A model generated the notes under the pieces. The model saw only the letters and a program-made list of their open reading frames with translations. It ran no database searches and was not told the DNA's origin. Shown in pieces: positions 44,402-53,758 of a DNA stretch of 64,000 bases (position 1 is its first letter; each line of letters begins with the position of its first letter). The DNA comes from JB111 sp052093225 (GTDB lineage Bacteria; Actinomycetota; Actinomycetes; Actinomycetales; Actinomycetaceae): assembly GCA_052093225.1 (NCBI GenBank), contig JBQDDG010000007.1, forward strand, positions 1-64,000, given 5' to 3'. Made by a program: the position numbers and the translations under genes.

Positions 44402-44749
44402 ATGGACATCGTCAGCGGCATCTTCCTCGTCATACACCTCCTTGGCTGGGCGATGGCCCTCGGCATGGCGATCGCGGGGCTCCGCTCCGGCGAGCTCCCC
44501 AAGGGCGCGACGCACGGCGTCCTCACCGCCCTCGTCGCCGGCATCGTGCTGGTCGGTCTCGCCGAGATGGGCGACGGCGACCTCAACCACATCAAGATCG
44601 GCGTCAAGCTCGTCGTCGCGATCGCCGCGACCGTCGTCGCGTTCCTCGGTGACCGCGACCGCAAGGCCGGCACGAAGGGCTCGCCGATGATCGGTGCCCT
44701 CGTCGCTCTCATCGTCGTCAACGTCGGCATCGCCGTCCTCTGGACCTGA
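44402..44749 (+). CDS. Small membrane protein of unknown function
   Basis: A 115-aa hydrophobic protein with about four membrane segments: GIFLVIHLLGWAMALGMAIA, VLTALVAGIVLVGLAEM, IGVKLVVAIAATVVAFLG and MIGALVALIVVNVGIAVLW. The short loops GLRSGELPKG and DRDRKAGTKG are hydrophilic. I do not recognise a defined family. A leaderless promoter and a downstream terminator make it a single-gene unit between guaA and a DUF456 gene. Confidence 0.8.
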   Translation: MDIVSGIFLVIHLLGWAMALGMAIAGLRSGELPKGATHGVLTALVAGIVLVGLAEMGDGDLNHIKIGVKLVVAIAATVVAFLGDRDRKAGTKGSPMIGALVALIVVNVGIAVLWT

Positions 44750-44762
44750 TCCGGTACCTCCT

Positions 44763-44798
44763 CGAAAGGCCGGGACCCGCATGGGCCCCGGCCTTTCG
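44763..44798 (+). terminator. Terminator after the 115-aa membrane protein
   Basis: CGAAAGGCCGGG (44763-44774) pairs with CCCGGCCTTTCG (44787-44798), a 12-bp stem with a 12-nt loop, 13 nt after the stop codon. Confidence 0.75.
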
Positions 44799-44812
44799 TG
44801 TCCCCGTGCGCG

Positions 44813-44818
44813 TAGCCT
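44813..44818 (+). promoter_or_regulatory. -10 element TAGCCT for the DUF456 gene
   Basis: TAGCCT lies 49 nt before GTG 44868, predicting a leader of about 43 nt with a GGGAG ribosome binding site. Confidence 0.45.
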
Positions 44819-44867
44819 CTGACCCGCACCGCCGTCCGGCGGACCCCCACGAGCCGGGAGCCTCACC

Positions 44868-45341
44868 GTGGCCGAGCTGCTGACGATCCTCGCCATCGCC
44901 GTCGGGCTCTTCGGGACCGTGACGATGATCTTCCCCGGCGGCGGGCTCGTCGCGGCCGCCGTCGCGATCTGGGGCTGGTACCAGGGCGGCACGCTCGGCT
45001 GGACCGTCGCCATCATCGCCGTCGCGTCGTTCCTGCTCGCGATGGTGCTCGGCTACGTCGTCGCCGGTGGCTACATGAGGCGCGGCGGGGTACGGACCTC
45101 CACGCTCGTGATCGCCGCGGTCGCCGGGATCGTCGGGTTCTTCGTGGTGCCGGTGGTCGGGCTGTTCCTCTTCTTCGTCGGCGCCGTGTTCCTCGTCGAG
45201 CTCGCCCGCTCGAAGGACGCCCGACGCGCCTGGCCGGCCACCGTGCGCGCGCTCAAGGCCGCGGGCCTGACCATCCTCGTCGAGCTCGCCGGGGCGATGG
45301 TGGCGGTCGGGGCGTTCGTCGTGGCCTGGATCGTGCGCTGA
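44868..45341 (+). CDS. DUF456 family membrane protein
   Basis: A 157-aa protein with four or five membrane helices. The Gly-rich N-terminal helix MIFPGGGLVAAAVAIWGWYQ, the glycine-zipper helix IAAVAGIVGFFVVPVVGLFLFFVG and the FLVELARSKDARRAW loop match DUF456, a family with no assigned role. GTG 44868 follows GGGAG. It runs toward the two-component response regulator on the opposite strand. Confidence 0.82.
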   Translation: MAELLTILAIAVGLFGTVTMIFPGGGLVAAAVAIWGWYQGGTLGWTVAIIAVASFLLAMVLGYVVAGGYMRRGGVRTSTLVIAAVAGIVGFFVVPVVGLFLFFVGAVFLVELARSKDARRAWPATVRALKAAGLTILVELAGAMVAVGAFVVAWIVR

Positions 45342-45409
45342 CCGCACGGACCGGACCCGACGTCGCCCCGCGCGAGGTGGTCGTCCGGCTGCTGATCCTG
45401 TGACGCCGG

Positions 45410-46066
45410 TCAGTCGGCGGGCTCCGCCCGGTCGACGAGCACCGCGACCTGCGTGCGGTTCGACGCGCCCAGCTTGTCCTGGACGTTGCCGAGATAGGTC
45501 TTGACCGTCGTCTCGCCCAGGTGCAGGCGCCGCGCGATGTCCCCGTTCGACGCGCCCTGGGCCACGAGCCGCGCCACCTCGAGCTCGCGCTCGGTCAGCC
45601 GTGCGACCGCCTCGCGCGCCGCCTCCCGCCGCGAGCCGCCGCCCGTGATGCGGCCGAGCAGCCCCCGCTGCACCCGGGGCGAGATCGCCCCGTGCCCGGC
45701 CGCGACGTCGCGGATCGCCGCGAGGATCTCCTCCGGCGCCGCCGACTTCAGGAGGTAGCCGACGGCCCCGGCCCGCAGCGCGGCCTCGACGTTGGCGTCG
45801 AGGTCCCACGTGGTCAGCGCCACGACGGCAGGTGCCGACGGACGTGCCGCGATCCGCCGCGTCGCCTCGACCCCGTCGACACCCGGCATCTGCAGATCCA
45901 TGAGGACGACGTCCGGGTGGTGGGCGATCACCTGGTCGAGCGCCGCCGCGCCGTCGCCCGCCTCGCCGACGACGGCGATCTCGGACGAGGTCTCGAGGAT
46001 GCGGCGCACGAACGCCCGCACCATCGGGTCGTCGTCGACGACGAGCACACGGACGGGCGGGGGCAC
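45410..46066 (-). CDS. NarL/LuxR-family response regulator
   Basis: A 218-aa regulator. The receiver domain (about residues 1-120) has VRVLVVDDDPMVRAFVRRIL, the phosphoacceptor Asp in VVLMDLQMPGVDGVEATR, and AVGYLLKSAAPEEILAAI with the conserved Lys. The C-terminal LuxR helix-turn-helix is LTERELEVARLVAQGASNGD with IARRLHLGETTVKTYL. The cognate kinase is encoded immediately upstream. Its GTG is 9 nt after the kinase stop, and a -10 (TAGACT) starting with that stop codon gives it an independent leaderless promoter. Confidence 0.95.
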   Translation of the reverse strand: MPPPVRVLVVDDDPMVRAFVRRILETSSEIAVVGEAGDGAAALDQVIAHHPDVVLMDLQMPGVDGVEATRRIAARPSAPAVVALTTWDLDANVEAALRAGAVGYLLKSAAPEEILAAIRDVAAGHGAISPRVQRGLLGRITGGGSRREAAREAVARLTERELEVARLVAQGASNGDIARRLHLGETTVKTYLGNVQDKLGASNRTQVAVLVDRAEPAD

Positions 46067-46072
46067 CCCGGC

Positions 46073-46078
46073 AGTCTA
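46073..46078 (-). promoter_or_regulatory. -10 element TAGACT for the response regulator; its TAG is the kinase stop codon
   Basis: On the complement TAGACT (46078-46073) ends 6 nt before GTG 46066. The first three bases are the stop codon of the kinase gene. Confidence 0.6.
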
Positions 46079-47398
46079 GGAGCCGGTACCGACACCGCCG
46101 GGCCAGGGGAGGTGGACGTCGACGCGGAACCGGTCGCCGTGGACGCCGTGGCGCGCGTGGCCCCCGAAGATCTCGGCCCGCTCGACGATGCCGACCAGTC
46201 CGGAACCGCCGGTGGTGGTCCCCGGCCCGCCGCCCGGCAGGGGCCGGGTCCACGCGCCGTCGTTGCGCGACGCCCCGTCGGCTCGGGGGAGGCGGTTGGC
46301 CGCCGCGATGTCGATGCCCCGGCCGGGACCGCCGGTGACCCGCAGGCGCAGCGTCTCTTGCGGGGCGTGCCTGCGCGCATTCGTCATGATCTCGGTGGTG
46401 ATGCGGTGCACCGCGCGGGCGAGGGGCGCCGGCGCCGAGGCCCCGGCGTCGACGTTGACCGTGGCGGAGAGCAGCTGGCCGGCGTCGGCGGACTCGTCGA
46501 GGACGTCCTGGAGCTCGTCGAGCGTGACGACCGGGTCCGGCGTCGGTTCCCGCAGCATCCCCACGAGCGTGCGCAGCTCGTCGGTCGCGACCGACGCCTG
46601 GGTGCGCAGGCGCGCGGCGGACTCGGCCAGGCGCGGGTCGTCCGCCGCCTCGAGCTGGAGCGCGCCGGCCTCGAGGCTGAGCAGGGAGAGCCGGTGGCCG
46701 ATCCCGTCGTGGATCTCGCGCCCCACCTGTTCCCGTTCGGCCTGGCGCGAGACGGTCTCGACGGCGTCGTCCCGGCTGCGCAGCGCGGTCTCGGCGATCG
46801 CCTCGGCGCCGCGGGTGTCGGCCCGGTACCGCCGCAGCAGGCCGAGACCGATCGCGGAGGCGATCACGAGCGCGACGAAGACCGCGACGGCCGGCCAGGG
46901 CACGGGTGCGGGCGCGTGGTCGCTGGTCGTGTCCGCCAGGAGGACCCGGACCCACGACTCCCACCTCGTCCCGCCGAGGAGGTCGCGCCACGTGCACACG
47001 ACCGTCGCGACGGCGACGGCGGCGCACGCGAGGACCGGGCGCTCGAGCCGCCGGTGCGCGAGGTGGCTGGAGAGCACCACGAGCGCGGCCACCGGGGAGA
47101 ACGGCAGGAGAAGGGCGCTCGCCGTCGTGGTGACGAGCGCGGCTCGGGGCCGACGGGCCCGGGGCAGGACGAGCAGGCCGTGGCACATGCCCGCGAGGAG
47201 CAGGACGAACATCACCCCGACCTTCCAGCCGGCGACCGTGTCGGTGTCCTCGGCCATCCAGCCCCGCGCGACGGGTGAGTAGATGAGGTCCATGAGCGCG
47301 AACACCCCGAGGACGACGACGAGGATCGTCGTGCGGGCCCGCGCCAGCAGGCGGCGGCCCAGGGAGCTGCGTGGCCGCGCGCCGGTCGGGAGGGACAT
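46076..47398 (-). CDS. Sensor histidine kinase (HisKA_3 type)
   Basis: A 440-aa membrane kinase. About five hydrophobic segments within residues 20-190 form the sensor region, with little extracellular loop. The dimerisation domain has the phosphoacceptor His in EREQVGREIHDGIGHRLSLL. The ATPase domain shows the N-box (EIMTNARRHAPQ) and G-box (GGSGLVGIVERAEIFGG). A Gly/Pro-rich insert separates the two boxes. AACGAT ends 6 nt before ATG 47398, an off-consensus leaderless -10. The signal is unknown; the partner is the adjacent NarL-type regulator. Confidence 0.93.
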   Translation of the reverse strand: MSLPTGARPRSSLGRRLLARARTTILVVVLGVFALMDLIYSPVARGWMAEDTDTVAGWKVGVMFVLLLAGMCHGLLVLPRARRPRAALVTTTASALLLPFSPVAALVVLSSHLAHRRLERPVLACAAVAVATVVCTWRDLLGGTRWESWVRVLLADTTSDHAPAPVPWPAVAVFVALVIASAIGLGLLRRYRADTRGAEAIAETALRSRDDAVETVSRQAEREQVGREIHDGIGHRLSLLSLEAGALQLEAADDPRLAESAARLRTQASVATDELRTLVGMLREPTPDPVVTLDELQDVLDESADAGQLLSATVNVDAGASAPAPLARAVHRITTEIMTNARRHAPQETLRLRVTGGPGRGIDIAAANRLPRADGASRNDGAWTRPLPGGGPGTTTGGSGLVGIVERAEIFGGHARHGVHGDRFRVDVHLPWPGGVGTGS

Positions 47399-47557
47399 GA
47401 GCGCATCGTTCCAGCAAGGGCCGACGCCCGTGCCCGTCCGTCCGGCCCGGCGGCCGGACCGGTCGGAGGGGGCGGTCGCGCCCGTTCGGGGGAGGCCCGG
47501 CAGGTGGCTGACAGGCGATTCTCGTGCCGTACCGATCGTCCCCCACGGAGGTTCACG

Positions 47558-48412
47558 ATGAACGCGCAGCCCACCCCGGAACAGCCCACGTCAGGCCAGG
47601 CCGACACGACGACGGGCGCCCCCGCCGTGCCGAACTCCTACGGCGCGCCCGCCGCGCCGATGACCAAGGCCGAGCTCAAGCGCCAGAAGCGCATGATGAA
47701 AGCCTCGCGTCCGTGGGTGGCCCGCCACAAGGTCCTCACCGGCGTGCTCGGGATCGTCGGCATCGCCGCGGTGGTCGGCATCGCGGGCGGCGGTGACGAC
47801 GAGGACCCCTCGGCGGACGCACCCTCGTCCTCCGCGCCGGCCTCGGAGCCGGCCGAGGCGCCCGCGAGCTCGGACCCCGCCGGGTCCGGGGCGGCCACGG
47901 ACGAGCAGCCCGCCGCCGACGACGTCGCCACCGAGCAGACGGTCGTCGACGAGGCGGCCCCGGAGGAGGCGCCGGCCGACGAAGAGGCGGCAGAGGAGGC
48001 CCCCGCGGAGGAGCCTGCCGCGTCGCAGGTCGGCGTGCCCGTCGAGGTCGGCGACCTCGAGCTCACCGTCACCGGTGTGGAGCCGGGCATCGCGAGCGTC
48101 GGCGACCAGTTCCTCGGTGCGCAGGCGCAGGGCCAGTTCGTCCGTGTCGACCTCACCATCGCCAACACGGGCGACCGGGCCGAGACCTTCTGGGAGAACG
48201 ACGCCGTCCTCGTCGACACCGAGGGTCGTCAGCACTCGACGTCGTCCGACTCGATCTACCTCGAGGACACCTCCTGGCTGCTCACCGAGATCAACCCGGG
48301 CAACACGACGAACGGTGCCCTGCTGTTCGACATCCCGGCCGACGCCGAGGTCGACCTCCTCCAGGTCTCCGCCGGGCTGTTCTCCGGCGACGTCGAGATC
48401 CGCCTGCGCTGA
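47558..48412 (+). CDS. Membrane-anchored DUF4352-type protein
   Basis: A 284-aa protein. A polar N-terminus with a basic patch (KAELKRQKRMMKASRPWVAR) precedes one membrane helix (VLTGVLGIVGIAAVVGIAGG, about residues 57-76). Outside, a long acidic Ala/Glu/Pro/Ser linker (to about residue 160) leads to an immunoglobulin-like DUF4352 domain: VGDLELTVTGVEPG, FVRVDLTIANTGDRAETFWE, LLTEINPGNTTNGALLFDIP. DUF4352 domains are extracellular and of unclear function. ATG 47558 follows GGAGG at 6 nt. It is divergent from the histidine kinase and might be one of its targets (speculative). Confidence 0.85.
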   Translation: MNAQPTPEQPTSGQADTTTGAPAVPNSYGAPAAPMTKAELKRQKRMMKASRPWVARHKVLTGVLGIVGIAAVVGIAGGGDDEDPSADAPSSSAPASEPAEAPASSDPAGSGAATDEQPAADDVATEQTVVDEAAPEEAPADEEAAEEAPAEEPAASQVGVPVEVGDLELTVTGVEPGIASVGDQFLGAQAQGQFVRVDLTIANTGDRAETFWENDAVLVDTEGRQHSTSSDSIYLEDTSWLLTEINPGNTTNGALLFDIPADAEVDLLQVSAGLFSGDVEIRLR

Positions 48413-48427
48413 CGGCGCCCACGCACG

Positions 48428-48460
48428 CCCGGCCCGCGACCCTCCCCGGTGCGGGCCGGG
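48428..48460 (+). terminator. Terminator after the DUF4352 gene
   Basis: CCCGGCCCGC (48428-48437) pairs perfectly with GCGGGCCGGG (48451-48460) across a 13-nt loop, 15 nt after the stop codon. Confidence 0.75.
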
Positions 48461-48513
48461 TCCCGTCGTGCGGCTCGTCCACAGGCCGGCTCTCGCGTGT
48501 CGGCGCGCGCGGC

Positions 48514-48519
48514 TAACCT
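48514..48519 (+). promoter_or_regulatory. -10 element TAACCT for pcrA (near-leaderless)
   Basis: TAACCT ends 9 nt before ATG 48529, predicting a leader of only 2-3 nt. Confidence 0.55.
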
Positions 48520-48528
48520 GGACCGACG

Positions 48529-51297
48529 ATGAGCACCCTGTTCGACGGACTCGACCTCCCCGCACGCCCGGGCCGCAGCACGGCCCTGCCGGCGACCCTC
48601 GCCCCGCGCCCCGACGAGGACGAGTGGGTGCCGCCGGAACCGCCGCCCGAGGACGACGCCGGGCCGTCGGACGAGCTCCCCGCGCAGACCGACCCGTTCG
48701 CCGACCTCCCCCTCCCTGCCTCCGGCGCCGAGCTGCCCGGCAAGGCCGTGCGCGACGCCGCGCGGGCAGCGGCCGCGCGGAGCGGGAGCGACCGGTCCGA
48801 GGAGCTGCTGGTGGGGCTCAACCCCCAGCAGCGCCAGGCGGTGACGCACGCGGGATCCCCGCTGCTCATCGTCGCCGGCGCGGGCTCGGGCAAGACGCGG
48901 GTCCTCACGCACCGGGTCGCCCACCTGCTCGCCACGGGCCGCGCCCGGCCGGGCGAGATCCTCGCCATCACGTTCACCAACAAGGCCGCGGCCGAGATGC
49001 GCGAGCGCGTCGAGGACATCGTCGGCGCCTCCGCGCAGCGGATGTGGGTCTCCACCTTCCACTCCGCGTGCGTGCGCATCCTCCGGCGCGAGCACGAGGC
49101 GCTCGGCATGCGCAGCTCGTTCTCGATCTACGACTCCGCGGACAGCCAGCGGCTCATCACGCTCGTCGCCCGGGAGCTCGACGTCGAGCTCAAGCGCTTC
49201 CCCGCCAAGCTCCTCGCACGCAAGATCTCCGACCTCAAGAACGAGCTCATCGACCCCGACGACCACGCGTCCTCGGTGATGGGCTCGGGCCAGGAGCTCG
49301 ACGAGGTCGTCTCGCAGGTCTACCGCGGCTACGACGCGCGCCTGCGCCAGGCCAGCGCGATGGACTTCGACGACCTCATCATGCGCACGGTCCACCTGCT
49401 GCAGGCGTTCCCGGCGATCGCCGAGCACTACCACCGGCGCTTCCTGCACGTGCTGGTCGACGAGTACCAGGACACCAACCACGCCCAGTACGTGCTCGTG
49501 CGCGAGCTCTCGGGCGGCACCGTGACCGACCCGGGCGGGCTCGGCGGGCAGAGCCCCGTCGAGCCGGCCGAGCTCACCGTCGTCGGCGACGCCGACCAGT
49601 CGATCTACGCCTTCCGCGGCGCCACGATCCGCAACATCCTCGAGTTCGAGGCCGACTACCCGGACGCCCGCACGATCCTGCTCGAGCAGAACTACCGCTC
49701 GACCCAGACCATCCTGTCCGCCGCCAACTCCGTGATCTCCCCGAACCCCGGCCGGCGCGCGAAGAACCTGTGGACGGACTCCGGCTCCGGCCCCCGCATC
49801 GTCGGCTACGTCGCGGACAGCGAGCACGAGGAGGCGCGGTTCGTCGTCGAGGAGATCGACCGGCTGCGCGACGACGAGTCCGCGACCACCGGCGGCCCCG
49901 GGCCCGGCGCGCGGGGACTGCGCTACGGCGACATGGCGATCTTCTACCGCACGAACCAGCAGTCCCGGGCGCTCGAGGAGGTGCTCGTCCGCGCGGGCGT
50001 GCCCTACGTCGTCGTCGGCGGCACGCGGTTCTACGAGCGCCGCGAGATCAAGGACGCCGTCGCCTACCTGCGCGCCGTCGCGAACCCCGACGACGAGGCG
50101 AACCTCCGGCGCATCATCAACGTGCCCAGGCGCGGCCTCGGGGCCAAGGCGGAGGAGCAGCTCGAGCGGCACGCCGCCCGCGAGCGCGTCTCCTACGGCC
50201 AGGCGATCGCCGACGCCGCCGCGAGCGCCGGCGAGGAGGTGGACGGGCGCACCGTGCCGGAGGTCCTCGGCCTGGCGACCCGCAGCCGGACCGCCGTGCG
50301 GGGCTTCCACGAGCTGATGAGCGGCCTGCGGGAGATGCTCGAGGGCGGGTCCACGCCCGCGGAGATCCTCGACGCCGCGCTCGACCGGTCCGGGTACCTC
50401 GCCGAGCTGCGCGCCTCGGAGGACCCGCAGGACGCGAGCCGCGTGGAGAACCTCGCCGAGCTCCACGCCGTCGCCCAGGAGTTCGCCGAGGCGGACCCGG
50501 AGGCGACCCTCGGGGACTTCCTCGAGCGCGTGGCCCTCGTGGCCGACGCCGACCAGATCCCCGGCCGCGCGGGGGACGAGGGCGTCGTCACCCTGATGAC
50601 CGTCCACACCGCCAAGGGTCTGGAGTTCCCGGTCGTCTTCGTCACGGGCCTCGAGGACGGCACCTTCCCGCACCAGCGCTCGCTGGGGGAGTCCGACCAG
50701 ATCGCCGAGGAGCGCCGGCTCGCCTACGTCGCGCTCACCCGTGCGCGCGAGCGGCTCTACCTCTCCCGCGCGGCCGTCCGCACCGCGTTCGGCCTGCCGC
50801 AGGAGATGCCCGAGTCGCGCTTCGTCTCCGACATCCCGCCCGAGCTCGTCGAGTGGCGGCGCGAGCAGTCCTCGACCGACGCGATCCGTGGCTCGGGCCG
50901 CGGCGGGGACGGGCGGACCTGGGCCTCCAGCGTGCGCGTGAGCCGTGCCGAGCCACGCACCGCCGGCGGCTCGCGCGGGTCCGGAAGCTCGCGCGGGTCC
51001 GAGAACTCGCGCGGGTCCGGAGGATCGCGGGGGAGCGGCGTCGGCACCTCCGGCACCTGGAAGCCGGGCGGGACGGTGCGCAAGGACGGCGAGGCCAGGT
51101 TCGGGTCCGCGAACCCCCGCCCCGACGTCGAGATCCCGGCCCTGAGCCCCGGCGATCGCGTCAACCACGACGCCTACGGGCTCGGCACCGTCGTCTCGCT
51201 CGAGAACCCCGGGCCCTCGGCGGTGGCCAAGGTCGACTTCGGCGGCGGCCAGGTCAAGCGGCTGCTCCTGCGCTACGCCCCGGTGACCAAGCTGTAG
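48529..51297 (+). CDS. pcrA: ATP-dependent DNA helicase PcrA/UvrD
   Basis: A 922-aa superfamily-1 helicase for DNA repair and removal of replication obstacles. Walker A is VAGAGSGKTRVLTHRVAH (about residue 120), Walker B is VDEYQDTN, motif III is GDADQSIYAFRGA, and the motifs VTLMTVHTAKGLEFPVVFV and YVALTRARERLYLSRA close the 2B/2A core. An extra N-terminal segment of about 90 residues and a Ser/Gly/Arg repeat linker (about residues 810-840) flank the core. The last 70 residues (LSPGDRVNHDAYGLGTVVSL) form the Tudor-like domain of PcrA that contacts RNA polymerase. It is transcribed as a single gene. Confidence 0.96.
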   Translation: MSTLFDGLDLPARPGRSTALPATLAPRPDEDEWVPPEPPPEDDAGPSDELPAQTDPFADLPLPASGAELPGKAVRDAARAAAARSGSDRSEELLVGLNPQQRQAVTHAGSPLLIVAGAGSGKTRVLTHRVAHLLATGRARPGEILAITFTNKAAAEMRERVEDIVGASAQRMWVSTFHSACVRILRREHEALGMRSSFSIYDSADSQRLITLVARELDVELKRFPAKLLARKISDLKNELIDPDDHASSVMGSGQELDEVVSQVYRGYDARLRQASAMDFDDLIMRTVHLLQAFPAIAEHYHRRFLHVLVDEYQDTNHAQYVLVRELSGGTVTDPGGLGGQSPVEPAELTVVGDADQSIYAFRGATIRNILEFEADYPDARTILLEQNYRSTQTILSAANSVISPNPGRRAKNLWTDSGSGPRIVGYVADSEHEEARFVVEEIDRLRDDESATTGGPGPGARGLRYGDMAIFYRTNQQSRALEEVLVRAGVPYVVVGGTRFYERREIKDAVAYLRAVANPDDEANLRRIINVPRRGLGAKAEEQLERHAARERVSYGQAIADAAASAGEEVDGRTVPEVLGLATRSRTAVRGFHELMSGLREMLEGGSTPAEILDAALDRSGYLAELRASEDPQDASRVENLAELHAVAQEFAEADPEATLGDFLERVALVADADQIPGRAGDEGVVTLMTVHTAKGLEFPVVFVTGLEDGTFPHQRSLGESDQIAEERRLAYVALTRARERLYLSRAAVRTAFGLPQEMPESRFVSDIPPELVEWRREQSSTDAIRGSGRGGDGRTWASSVRVSRAEPRTAGGSRGSGSSRGSENSRGSGGSRGSGVGTSGTWKPGGTVRKDGEARFGSANPRPDVEIPALSPGDRVNHDAYGLGTVVSLENPGPSAVAKVDFGGGQVKRLLLRYAPVTKL
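50968..51039 (+). repeat. 18-bp tandem repeat in the pcrA linker
   Basis: Four units (50968-50985, 50986-51003, 51004-51021, 51022-51039) encode GSRGSG, SSRGSE, NSRGSG and GSRGSG. The fourth unit is diverged. Copy-number change would keep the frame. Confidence 0.85.
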
Positions 51298-51477
51298 GGG
51301 CCGGGCTCCCGAGCCGCACGTCCGCGGGTGACGCGGGACGCCGTCCAGGCGTGCCGGACTGCACCCGCAGCCGTTCCACGAGTGGCTCGTGTGACCGGCG
51401 TGGCTGGTGTGATGCCGTCGCGGAGGTCCGGGCCTTCCTGCCCGCGCGTCGATCTTTGCGGCGTCCCTCCGCCGTCC

Positions 51478-51483
51478 TACCGT
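51478..51483 (+). promoter_or_regulatory. -10-like TACCGT for the acyltransferase gene
   Basis: TACCGT lies 54 nt before ATG 51538. The rest of the 240-nt gap (51298-51537) holds only a weak CACGAG/CTCGTG hairpin at 51377-51391. Confidence 0.4.
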
Positions 51484-51537
51484 GTGCGCTGATGGCGCGC
51501 CGGGCGACCGCCGGGGCGCGGGACAGGTGGTGATTCG

Positions 51538-53637
51538 ATGAGCGGCCCGCGACCGACGCATGCCGACGCTCCCCCCGCGCGCGGTGGTGCGAGTGCCAGG
51601 GACATCGTCCGCTCCGGCCGCATCCCCGGACTCGACGGGGTGCGCGCGCTCGCCGTCGGCGCCGTCCTCCTCTTCCACCTCTTCCCGGCCGTGGCGCCCG
51701 GCGGCTTCATCGGCGTCGACCTGTTCTTCGTCCTGTCCGGCTTCCTCATCACCACGCTCCTGCTGCGGGAGATCGGTCGCTCCGGACGGATCGACCTGCC
51801 GGGCTTCTGGAAGCGGCGGGCGAGGCGGCTCCTGCCGGCGCTCGCCCTCGTGGTGGTGGTCTCGGTGCCGGTGGCGGCGCTGGTGGAGCGCGACCTCATG
51901 GTCAACATCGGGCGCCAGGTCCTCGGCGCGCTGACGTTCTCCTCGAACTGGCTCGAGATCGCCGCGGGCTCCTCCTACGCGGACAGCACCGCGCCCCAGC
52001 TCTTCGTCAACTTCTGGTCCCTCGCGGTGGAGGAGCAGTTCTACCTGCTGTGGCCGCTGCTCGTCCTCCCGCTCGTCAAGCTGCTCCGCGCACCGCGGGC
52101 GCTCGCGCTCGTCGCGACCGTGCTGGCGCTCGCCTCGGCCGTGCTCATGGCCGTCCTCGTCACGCCCGGCGCCGACCCCACCCGCGTCTACTACGGGGCG
52201 GACACCCACCTGTTCGGCCTCATGCTCGGCATCGCGGTGGCGTTCGTGGCGCAGGACTCGCGGGGCCCGCTGGCGAGCCCCGCGTGGCAGCGCGCGCGTC
52301 CCTTCGTCCCGCTCGCCGGACTGCTCACGCTCCTGCTCCTTGCCCGGTTCGTGCCGTTCGAGTCGGTCTGGACGTTCCGCGGCGGCCTCTTCCTCGCCTC
52401 GCTGGCCGCCGCGGCGCTCGTCGCCGCCCTGCTGGGCCCGCGCACCTGGTTCACCCGCGTGATGGAGCTGGCCCCGCTGCGGTGGCTCGGCGAGCGCTCC
52501 TACGGGATCTACCTGTGGCACTGGCCGGCCATCGTCGTCCTCGACGCGCTCGTGCCGACCGCCGAGGGGTCCGCCGCCCGCATCGTGCTGCGCACGGCGG
52601 CGCTCGTCGTCACCCTCGGGATCTCCGCCGCGTCCTACGAGTGGCTCGAGCAGCCCGTGCGGCGCCACGGCATCCGCGCCACCCTGCGCGGCTGGCTCGC
52701 CGCCGTCACCGGCTTCCGGCCCTCCGCCGTCGTCCCGGCCCGCATCGCGGGGGCGATGGGCGTCCTCCTCGTCGCCGGCACCGGCGTGGCCGTGGCCACC
52801 GCACCGGTGATGACGGACACCGCGGCGCAGATCGAGGACAACGAGGCGCGCCTCGCCGCGCAGCGCGAGCAGGAGCTCGCCGCCGCACGATCGGCGGACC
52901 CGGGTGAGACGCCCGGCGACGGCACCGACCCGGCCGCGCCCCCGGCCGGCGACGACGCGCCCGGGCCGGGCGACGACGCACCCGATGCCCGCGACGAGGC
53001 TCCCCCCGCCGACGGTGCGAATCCTGCGCCGGGCGAGGAGACGACGTCGGGCAGCGACGAGGGGGAGTCCACCGAGGACCCCGGGGCGGAGGACGGGACC
53101 GAGGGCGACGAGCCGTCGTCGGACGCCGACTTCTCCGTCCCCACCGGGGAGGAGCTGTCCGTGTTCGGCGACTCGATGGTCGTCACCACCCTGGACGCGC
53201 TCGAGTTCTACTACCCGGGCGTGCACGTCAGTGCCCTGTCCAACGACCAGTGGCCGCAGGGTGAGGCCGCCGTGGACGCGGCGCTCGAGGCCGGGACCGT
53301 GCGCCGCGCCGTCGTCATCCACTACGGCACCAACGGCGGCGTGCCGGACCCGAGCATCCCCGAGCGCATCCTCGACTCGCTCGGCCCGGACCGCCCCGTC
53401 GTGCTCGTCAACCTCTACGGCGCCTCCACGTGGATCCCCGAGGCCAACGCCGAGCTCGAGCGGATCGCCGAGGAGCGCCCCAACGTGGTGGTCGCGGACT
53501 GGAACGCCACCGCGTCCGCCACTCCGGGCGCGCTCCAGGCCGACAACATCCACCCGGACATCGACGGCGCCCACGAGTACACCCACACCCTGACGGCGGC
53601 CTTCGAGGAGCTCGCCGAGCAGCACGGCCAGGGCTAG
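51538..53637 (+). CDS. OatA/OafB-like acyltransferase with C-terminal SGNH domain
   Basis: A 699-aa membrane O-acyltransferase that likely moves an acyl (often acetyl) group across the membrane onto cell-wall sugar. The acyltransferase-3 domain (about residues 20-420, ten or so helices) has LDGVRALAVGAVLLFHLFPA, GGFIGVDLFFVLSGFLITTL, SLAVEEQFYLLWPL and SYGIYLWHWPAIVVLD. A Pro/Ala/Asp linker of about 100 residues leads to the extracytoplasmic SGNH domain: VFGDSMVVTTLDAL (nucleophile), HYGTNGGVPDPS and DNIHPDIDGAHEY (Asp-His). The acceptor is unknown. It may help peptidoglycan or teichoic-acid modification. Confidence 0.9.
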   Translation: MSGPRPTHADAPPARGGASARDIVRSGRIPGLDGVRALAVGAVLLFHLFPAVAPGGFIGVDLFFVLSGFLITTLLLREIGRSGRIDLPGFWKRRARRLLPALALVVVVSVPVAALVERDLMVNIGRQVLGALTFSSNWLEIAAGSSYADSTAPQLFVNFWSLAVEEQFYLLWPLLVLPLVKLLRAPRALALVATVLALASAVLMAVLVTPGADPTRVYYGADTHLFGLMLGIAVAFVAQDSRGPLASPAWQRARPFVPLAGLLTLLLLARFVPFESVWTFRGGLFLASLAAAALVAALLGPRTWFTRVMELAPLRWLGERSYGIYLWHWPAIVVLDALVPTAEGSAARIVLRTAALVVTLGISAASYEWLEQPVRRHGIRATLRGWLAAVTGFRPSAVVPARIAGAMGVLLVAGTGVAVATAPVMTDTAAQIEDNEARLAAQREQELAAARSADPGETPGDGTDPAAPPAGDDAPGPGDDAPDARDEAPPADGANPAPGEETTSGSDEGESTEDPGAEDGTEGDEPSSDADFSVPTGEELSVFGDSMVVTTLDALEFYYPGVHVSALSNDQWPQGEAAVDAALEAGTVRRAVVIHYGTNGGVPDPSIPERILDSLGPDRPVVLVNLYGASTWIPEANAELERIAEERPNVVVADWNATASATPGALQADNIHPDIDGAHEYTHTLTAAFEELAEQHGQG

Positions 53638-53667
53638 GACAACACCGGCCCACGGGCAGGCCAAGAG

Positions 53668-53717
53668 CGGGCCACGAACGCGAGAAGCCGCGGGAATCCG
53701 GCCCGGAACGTGGCCCG
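53668..53717 (+). terminator. Possible terminator after the acyltransferase gene
   Basis: CGGGCCACG (53668-53676) pairs with CGTGGCCCG (53709-53717) across a 32-nt GC-rich loop. This is weak evidence. Confidence 0.35.
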
Positions 53718-53758
53718 GCACACCCTGAGACGCCCCGGTGGGGACGAAGGTCCCGCGC

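Noticed and set aside
48256..53721. A very long antisense reading frame (about 1800 codons) opposite pcrA and the acyltransferase
   Set aside because: Very high GC content makes the complement frames open. The translation is compositionally biased, shows no domain, and lies opposite two strongly supported genes.
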